Shown here piece after piece: positions 1-6,900 of a DNA stretch of 7,403 nucleotides. Where the stretch lies: the NCBI GenBank assembly GCA_020846515.1, contig JADLDX010000227.1, positions 1 through 7,403 on the forward strand, written 5' to 3'. The notes below the pieces were generated by a model. It was not told where the DNA came from. It ran no database searches and saw nothing but the letters and a program-made list of their open reading frames with translations. Every line of letters starts with the position of its first letter. Position 1 is the first letter of the stretch. Both the position numbers and the translations under genes were made by a program. Source of the stretch: Pirellulaceae bacterium (GTDB lineage Bacteria; Planctomycetota; Planctomycetia; Pirellulales; Pirellulaceae).

Positions 1-864
1 ACGCGAGACGTTCAATCGAGCCATCCGGTCGCGAGTCTCCGTCAGCGGTGACTCGCCGCTAAGGCAATGATAGAGCATACATCCCAGGAAGTATAAATCG
101 CTGCGTGAGTCGTCTTTTCGTACACCGGTACCGCGTTCCAGCGCAGCGTAGTCAATAGCCCGCGCGTTGGGGCAATCGGCCAGAGCCTCTTCATTGCTGG
201 TATCGGCCAAAGCTGCCAGACCAAAATCCACCAACTTGCCTTTTCCCTGACTGGTCACCAACACGTTGCTCAGCTTCATATCGCGATGCGTGATGCCATA
301 GTTACCAGCGTAGGCCAAGCCGTTGGCCACATCGGCGATCAAACGCAAGCTGGTCAGCGGATCGATCTTACCGCGAATCTTGACCAATTCTCGTAGCGTT
401 TGTCCTTCTACAAACTCCATCACCATGTACGGATTGCGAGGATCAGGATCCACTTCGTAGATGGCCACAATATTCGGGTGTCGAAGTTGAATGCCTACCT
501 TGGCCTCACGCATAAACTGCTCGACTTGCGACGGTTCGGCCCGGTGCCGCTTCCGCAGTACTTTCACGGCCGCTATACGTCCGGTCTCGCGGTGCACCGA
601 TCGATACACGCGCGCAAAGGTACCGGCACCAATCAAATACAAAACCTTATATTGACCGTAGAAGTAACCTGACAGTTCTCCCTTGAGGATCCGATCAACT
701 TGGAGATTGGTGAGCAATTGTTTGCGTTGCAAGACGCGCAGCAAATCATCGCACGAACCATCGACCTTGCCGACCTCCGACCAGGCCTGCGACACTTGCA
801 TCGGTTCCAACAAGCCCACTTGGACCAGGAACTGCGATAACTGTTCTGGAGTGAATTTTGTCAT
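1..864 (-). CDS. Ser/Thr protein kinase of planctomycete type (3' end outside window)
   Basis: This is a cytoplasmic-looking eukaryotic-type protein kinase, expected to transfer phosphate from ATP to Ser/Thr of partner proteins. The first 288 residues are present and the frame is open at the left edge. Residues 1-75 form a helical segment (ends LLTNLQVDRILKGE) that I associate with planctomycete kinases. The kinase domain then shows the glycine-rich loop IGAGTFARVY (78-87, third glycine replaced by Ala84), catalytic Lys101, helix C Glu120, hinge MEF (149-151), HRDMKLSN (193-200, catalytic Asp195), DFG (213-215), AALE in place of APE (240-243) and the helix F Asp256 in SDLYFLG. All key catalytic residues are present, so it should be active. 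The ATG at 864 is the first start after an in-frame TAA at 886-888, and I see no clear ribosome binding site. It lies 89 bases after the giant membrane-protein gene on the same strand. The lost C-terminus may carry further domains or a membrane helix. The kinase identity is near certain; its substrate is unknown. Confidence 0.95.
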   Translation of the reverse strand, partial: MTKFTPEQLSQFLVQVGLLEPMQVSQAWSEVGKVDGSCDDLLRVLQRKQLLTNLQVDRILKGELSGYFYGQYKVLYLIGAGTFARVYRSVHRETGRIAAVKVLRKRHRAEPSQVEQFMREAKVGIQLRHPNIVAIYEVDPDPRNPYMVMEFVEGQTLRELVKIRGKIDPLTSLRLIADVANGLAYAGNYGITHRDMKLSNVLVTSQGKGKLVDFGLAALADTSNEEALADCPNARAIDYAALERGTGVRKDDSRSDLYFLGCMLYHCLSGESPLTETRDRMARLNVSR

Positions 865-902
865 GCGAAAGCGATTAGACGGGGTTTAAAGACAAGCGGG
901 CA

Positions 903-925
903 CCGACCTATTGATAGTATGTCGG
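903..925. repeat. Inverted repeat in the intergenic gap
   Basis: The arms CCGACCTA (903-910) and TATGTCGG (918-925) pair at seven of eight positions around a 7-base loop. The repeat sits in the 89-base gap between the giant gene and the kinase gene and covers the possible -10 box at 914-919. No T-run follows on either strand, so it does not look like an intrinsic terminator. It could be an operator or an mRNA hairpin. Confidence 0.4.
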
Positions 926-942
926 ACGGAGTCAAAACGCAA
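914..942 (-). promoter_or_regulatory. Possible weak promoter of the kinase gene
   Basis: Read on the minus strand, TTGCGT (937-942) and TACTAT (914-919) are separated by exactly 17 bases and resemble sigma-70 -35 and -10 boxes at 3/6 and 4/6 positions. Transcription would start near 907, about 43 bases before the kinase ATG. A TTGACT overlaps the spacer but has no good -10 at the right distance. The match is weak, and planctomycete promoters are poorly defined, so the kinase may instead be read from the upstream gene. Confidence 0.22.
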
Positions 943-953
943 ATCAAATGTCG

Positions 954-3900
954 TTAGCGTAACGCCTTGGGCAACAGGTGGAACTGGCGATCGTGCCGCA
1001 ATTGCCGATATCGGCGCACTAGTACGACCATCAGGCAAAATCCGACGATCAGGCTAGGCCAGACAACCGGCAGCAAGGCTCCGGCCGCTACAGCCAGCAG
1101 CAACCACAGTGGCCAAACCAGCTCCACCACCGCCTGCAGGCGGCTTCGCCACCAGCGGCGACCCAAATTCCACAGTACCACGCTGGCCAGTAACCAAGCG
1201 GCGGCACTGGCCAATTGAATCAGTAAATCCGTCGGCCTATCAAAATGGGGGGCTTGCAAAGTCAACTGGTTTACACCGCTGGCCCCTGGTATCCGCACCC
1301 ACTCCCATTCGCGCAGCGTCGTTTTGGCCAACATGCTCAAGTCACCCAAATCGTCACTCATGTCGCTCAATTGACCACGGTCAACGGACAGTTGGTCCAT
1401 AGACTGCGCTAAAGATTGCCGCTGGCAGACGTCGGCCCAGAAGTCTGCGACCGACAGGCGAACCTCATCGTTGGATCCATTGGCCGAATTGCCGAGAGCT
1501 GCTAGGAGCGACTCGCTGACAAACTGCTTGCGAACAGAAACCAAGGTGTTGGCATTCAGTCCCAAAGCGGTTGGTTTCCACGCGGGCAACCAGGCAACCA
1601 ATTCATCCTGAGCGCGATCAGCGGCAGTGGGGGCTGCTTGAACCAGCGTCGTAGCCCAGACTTGCGCCACCGTCGACTCGATCTCATCACTGGTAATCGT
1701 CGTCGATTGCTGGACCGGCCACGTCTGGCCAGCCCGGCCGCTGGTTTGTCCAATCAAAACTTGGCCACTATTTTGTGCTTCGGGGTTAGGCAGAGGAAGT
1801 TGGACCAGTGTACTGTCCGCCGTATCTACATCGGGCCAGCGGACCAGCAACCTTAGCCGCAATGGCAAATAACTGGGCTGCAGCAAGATACGTACGCGGT
1901 CAGCCGACGCTAACGACCACGCCATGGGATGATCGTTTGCTTCGACGCCCACTAACTGACAGGGGCTGGGCAACTGAATCGAAAGATAAGATTGATTGCG
2001 AGGTTCAATCCAATACCCAACCTCACCACGAACTTCCGCGGTCTTGTTATCACTGCGTTGATCCGGCGATGGGCCGCTGGAAGTGAGCTGAAGAGTAGTC
2101 AACAAAATGCGCGCCACTTGCTCTTGATCGTCGCGCGCATGCCACACGGCTTGCAACTGATTTCCGCCTGGTTCATGGAGCGTGAAGCGAGTGCCCGATT
2201 CGTCGTCTCCACCTTGATCGCTGGCACCGTTCACTTGAGCTGATGCACTCGACTCGCTGAGTTGCGCGGCAACGTCGGCCCCTTGGCCATCCACCACCTG
2301 CAGATCCAAGTACTCAAGCCCATGAGTCCTTAGCCAATTAGCTGACAACTGTCGCCCCACGCGTGTCCAGCGCACTGGTTCTCCCGCCAGAGTTGTGGGG
2401 AGTGCCAATGTTGGCCGATTCGTCGCCAGTCCCAACATGCGAATATCCGGCACGGTAATGGATTGAGATGCACCTGCCGTTGGCAAGCGAAACGAGAACG
2501 TGATTCGCGCTTTATCCTGACTGACCTTTTGCGGAAGTACACAAAGTATGGCGCGGTTAGAATCGGCGGATGGCCAGAGCATGATCGGCACGTTCGCATC
2601 CAGCGGCTCACGCAAACTGGCCTCGAGACTGCGCGGCAGATCAAAGAACACATGATTCACTTCGCCATCTTTGACGTCCACAGCCGCGTCAAACTGGGCA
2701 CGCCAGCCTTGCTCCGAACGCGTCAATCTCAGCACCGCATGGGCGCTGCGGGCTGTCGGCGAGCGAACCAATTGAACCTCCAGCGGTAACTCGACCAAAT
2801 CGCGAAAGTGACTACCCAATTCCACTTGACCGACCGCGGTGTGTAGTTCCTGCAATAGGAGCGACGGACGTACATCAACAGGTCGAATCTCTAGCACGGG
2901 TTGTTCGGTTTGCTGCGCTGGCTGCGAAATCGGCTGTAAAGCACCGGAGAGTTCTGCTCCACGGTAAACCTGTACCAGGCTGGACTTGACATCCGCCTCT
3001 AGCAGCAAAGGTCTGGGAATGCGCCACGGTCGATTCAGACGTGTCGGCATACTCAAATTCAAATTGATACCAAACATGCCGCCCATGCTGCTGTCAATGA
3101 ACACGACCAGTTCGTTCAGAGCGAGGGGCGGTTGAGCATTCTCGTTGGCTGGCCCAACAGGTGCAGAAGCCGGCGATGTACCGGACACGGCCGCAGTTTT
3201 CGGTGGCGGGATGGCGATGCGATTCAACGCATAACGTGCCGGACGCGAGTCGACGAACACTGAGTCCACTCGCATACCGCTGGGCACGTGCAGACGCACC
3301 GCCGATACCCCTACGACAGGCGCCGTCCATCGCGCGGCATATTTTAATTTGACTTCAGGAAAATGGAGATTGATCTCAGTCGTCTCGTCGACCAAGGGCA
3401 GTGCAGCGGGCACAGTTCTCTGAAGACTGGCTTGAACCGACCCAGAGGGAACCTTCCAGAGCGTGGGCCGCTCGGCCAGACGCGACTTATCCCATAACTG
3501 AGCCGCCTGACTCGATAGTTGAGGTTGCCAGGCTTCGGTTCCAATTACTTTCCATTGTGGCGAATCGGTATGGGATATGGCCAACGAGCGTGAGATGAAG
3601 GCCGCTGATTGTTGCGGGGACAGGAAAGGTATCGATAGGTTGGCAGTGGCCGTGGATTCACGCGGTAGCATCAACACTCGCAGAGTTAATTCATCGCTTG
3701 CCTGTTCGCTGGTACGCTCCACGCTGTAAACCGGTCGCCCCAATGACGAAGCCCCGTCGGCAGACAGCATGCGAAAGCCCTCCCAGTCTTGACCGACCGG
3801 GACCCAGTTGTTGTCACCCACGATCGGTAGCACGGCAGGCAAGGCCGATGCGCCACGAAAGCGGAGTTGGCACAAGGCCATCAACTGCTCACCGCGTGAA

Positions 3901-6900
3901 TGGATCCAAGTGTCACTTTGCACTTGCGCTAGCGCGCTGCGGTTGATCGTCAAGGGCCAACTGAACGACAACCGATTCGTGGGTCCCAAACGGGCCGTCA
4001 GCGAACGTATGGATTCCAATTGCATGCCACCAACGGCCTCAACCATAACCTCTCGCAAATCATCACCCAATACATCCAACCGCGCCGTCGGTATAGCCGG
4101 TATGGTCAGAGAGAGCGAGCCACGCCCATCTTTTTGATTGATCGAGCGCGGCCGCAGGACCAGACGCATGGTATGGCGTTCCGTATCGGCGGCGCGCCAC
4201 CAAATGGCATCGGCCTCCTGGCGTACGCGGTCACCCACGGTCATCGTTTGCGAATCGAGAAAGGCTCGCTGCAGTAACAACTCGTTCTTGAGGAAAGGCA
4301 AACGCAGTTCAGTGTCGGCCCGCGTGGACTGGACCGTCAGCTCCACCGTAATATCGCCCACCGAATTGACGAAGCCCACCGGATCATTGGTGATGCTAAA
4401 TGAATAGTAGGCAGCCGATACGGAGACCACGGCATTTTTGGTATCGGCCGGTTTCGAGTTGCTCAGCAATCCGTACAACCGCGGCGGAACATAGACGTAC
4501 TCACCAGCCACCTGCGATTGGTCATCTACCGGAATCAAGATCCCGAAAATCTCTTTGCGCTCGCGCTGCGGCGCGGGCAAAAGCGGCTGGGCATAGCAGG
4601 TCGAAGGTGTAATCCCAGTCAGCAGCAACCAGATTCCCAATCCGGTCGTTCCAGTTCTGATCATCGAGACACGGCCGCTGTGCACGCTGTCACTGCGTCG
4701 GTTCACTGGACGCGAACAGAGGATGACCAGTTGGCTCAATCGCATCAAGGCGGCAGCCACCGTGGCCAGCGTGAGCAACTGAAATGGCAAGAGCCAGGCC
4801 ATGGGGACCAGGCACAGCGTCAATCCCAGCAGTGTCCCCAGCCACCACCAGCGCGTCAGCGACGTGCCACAGGCCAAATAAATGACCACTGCCATGATGA
4901 GAAACGTACAGAGCATGATAGACCCAGCCAGTGTACGATCGATCGTCCACACCTGGGCCTGACTGTCAGTTAGCGCCAAGGCCCACCAATTACCTTGTAC
5001 ATATTCTGAGCGATCGAACATGGCCAGCACCGGATGGCCGTCGACGGTTGAATCAGCACTTGGTTGCGAAGCCTTCGACGCCTGACCAGCGGCCTGACCG
5101 CTAGCGGCCCACGGATCAAAACCCAACAACTGCCACCAGGCTTGAGGCCAGAATCGATCCGACCAACTAGCTGGTCGTGACGCGGGCCATACTTCCCCAG
5201 CCAACGCCCCCGGTGGAAACCAGATCATACGTTGCGTTTGCAAGGCCGGAAGACCACAAGACGGCTCGGCGTAATTGTTAGTTTGAGGCCATGCATTAAG
5301 GTGACGCCCCGTGCAGTTCAATTGGACGGAGAGGTGGTTTCCACTCGGCATGCGTACGCGCAAGCGTTGGCTGTCCGTAGCAACTACCGGACTACCCACA
5401 TCCATGACCTGGCCGTCAACAATCAAAGATTGAAAATCCCAGGTGGATGGCAAACGGAAATCAATCCATTGGGCCGTGGGCAGCGCTAAATCCCAACTCG
5501 TTCGGTGCACTGTGCGACCCGCATGATGTTGCCAGTGCTCATGTCGTTGCCCATGCGCCCAACCGCCCCGCGACTTGGCGAACTGCCGGGTCAACGTCAG
5601 TTGGCTCAACACGTTGGGATCGTATCTAGCCGCCATGACGTCGGTGGTTTCCGTCAACGCGGCTTCCATCAAATGGCCGTCATTGCAGCACAGGCCGCTG
5701 GGCAAGATCTCCACCGAAGTTAACTCCTCGGGGAGTGTAAATGTCTGTGGTACAACCACTACGGCATCTTGCCGAACCGCTAATGGTACGCTCGGTAACG
5801 GTATCACTACGTTGTCGCTCGAACTGGCTGGATTGTTATATGCATCCAATCGAAGCTCGGCTTGTATTTGGAATTCCTCTGACACTGCTGGCGACACATC
5901 AATCGTAAAGGTCGTCTCGCCGGCTGAGGAACTGGTCGCACGACTGCTGACGACTAGTCCTGATGGCTGACCACTGGCCAGCGGTGTCGCCAGCGACCAG
6001 GTCGGGGCAACAACGTTCTGGGGTATCGGCAACTTCAATTGCAGTTGATTGATGCTGCCGGAGATCGGCAGGCACACAACGCGATAGGTGATCAATATGT
6101 CGCGTTCGGCTTGCGTTACAGTTGTATGCAGTCGCGTCTCCAAGGTGGCGCGCGTGCGTTGTAATCGAACGGTTGGCAAGTTGACGCGACCGCCTCGAAA
6201 AATCCAGGCATCGCCCAGGCGTGGTAACAGTTCCCGCTGCCATGGAATCAAATCATCTTCGCGAACGCGCAAGCGGAGCAGTTCGGGATCAATTTCTAAT
6301 TGAAATCGACCCGATGATTCGATCACATAGGTGTCCACCTGGTCAGCGCCTGGCAAGGTGACAATGCGCGAGGCTTGCAGACGCAGACTGTCGACATCGG
6401 TGCGCTGATGATAATGAGCCTTGATGATGATTCGTACATCCAAATCGCTGCGACGCTCTTCCCACCGTACATTCAATTCAGACGCTTCGTCAGATGTATC
6501 CACAACGTTGGCAGATATCCCCAACGGCGCATTTTCGACTTCCACCGAATCCACAAACCAACCTTTGACCAGTTTCAGGGAAACTTGATTTCCCTGAACA
6601 TTCTGACTGCTGACATTTACGTGGACCGACGCGACCACCACGTCCGATTGCAGGTTCAATCGCGTCAAGGCGCGAACGGTCCATTGATTGGTAACGGTTC
6701 GCAAACGCGTGACCATGGCCGGAGCGCGTCCAGTCCATTGCCACTGCCAATTGGCATAGCCGCCTTGGCTACTGGTCGAGAGCAAGTGCGCCGCGCACCG
6801 CGCGTCCTCAATCTGTACATTCTCTTTACTGACCAGCGTACATCGTCCATCCATCACGTAGCTATCAGCAATCTCGACGCGCGGCAACGGACCATCAAAA

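Noticed and set aside
903..925. An intrinsic terminator after the giant gene
   Set aside because: The stem is short with one mismatch, and no U-tract follows in either orientation.
4596..4613. A lipoprotein lipobox ending at Cys919
   Set aside because: The residues before the cysteine are T-P-S-T, lacking the Leu/Val/Ile at -3; cleavage at C-Y-A by signal peptidase I fits better.
4590..4664. A separate gene starting at the internal ATG
   Set aside because: The frame is continuous with the first half and has no visible ribosome binding site, so I annotate one gene and treat internal initiation as a hypothesis only.
4935..4946. A perfect 12-base palindrome made of overlapping GATC units
   Set aside because: It lies inside coding sequence for T-I-D-R-T just before a membrane helix and is readily explained by codons; no partner copies were noticed.
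4518..4973. A 151-codon plus-strand open frame rich in Gln, Arg and Ser
   Set aside because: It is antisense to the membrane bundle and internal signal peptide, and its low-complexity composition is what reading the complement of Leu/Ala/Trp codons gives.
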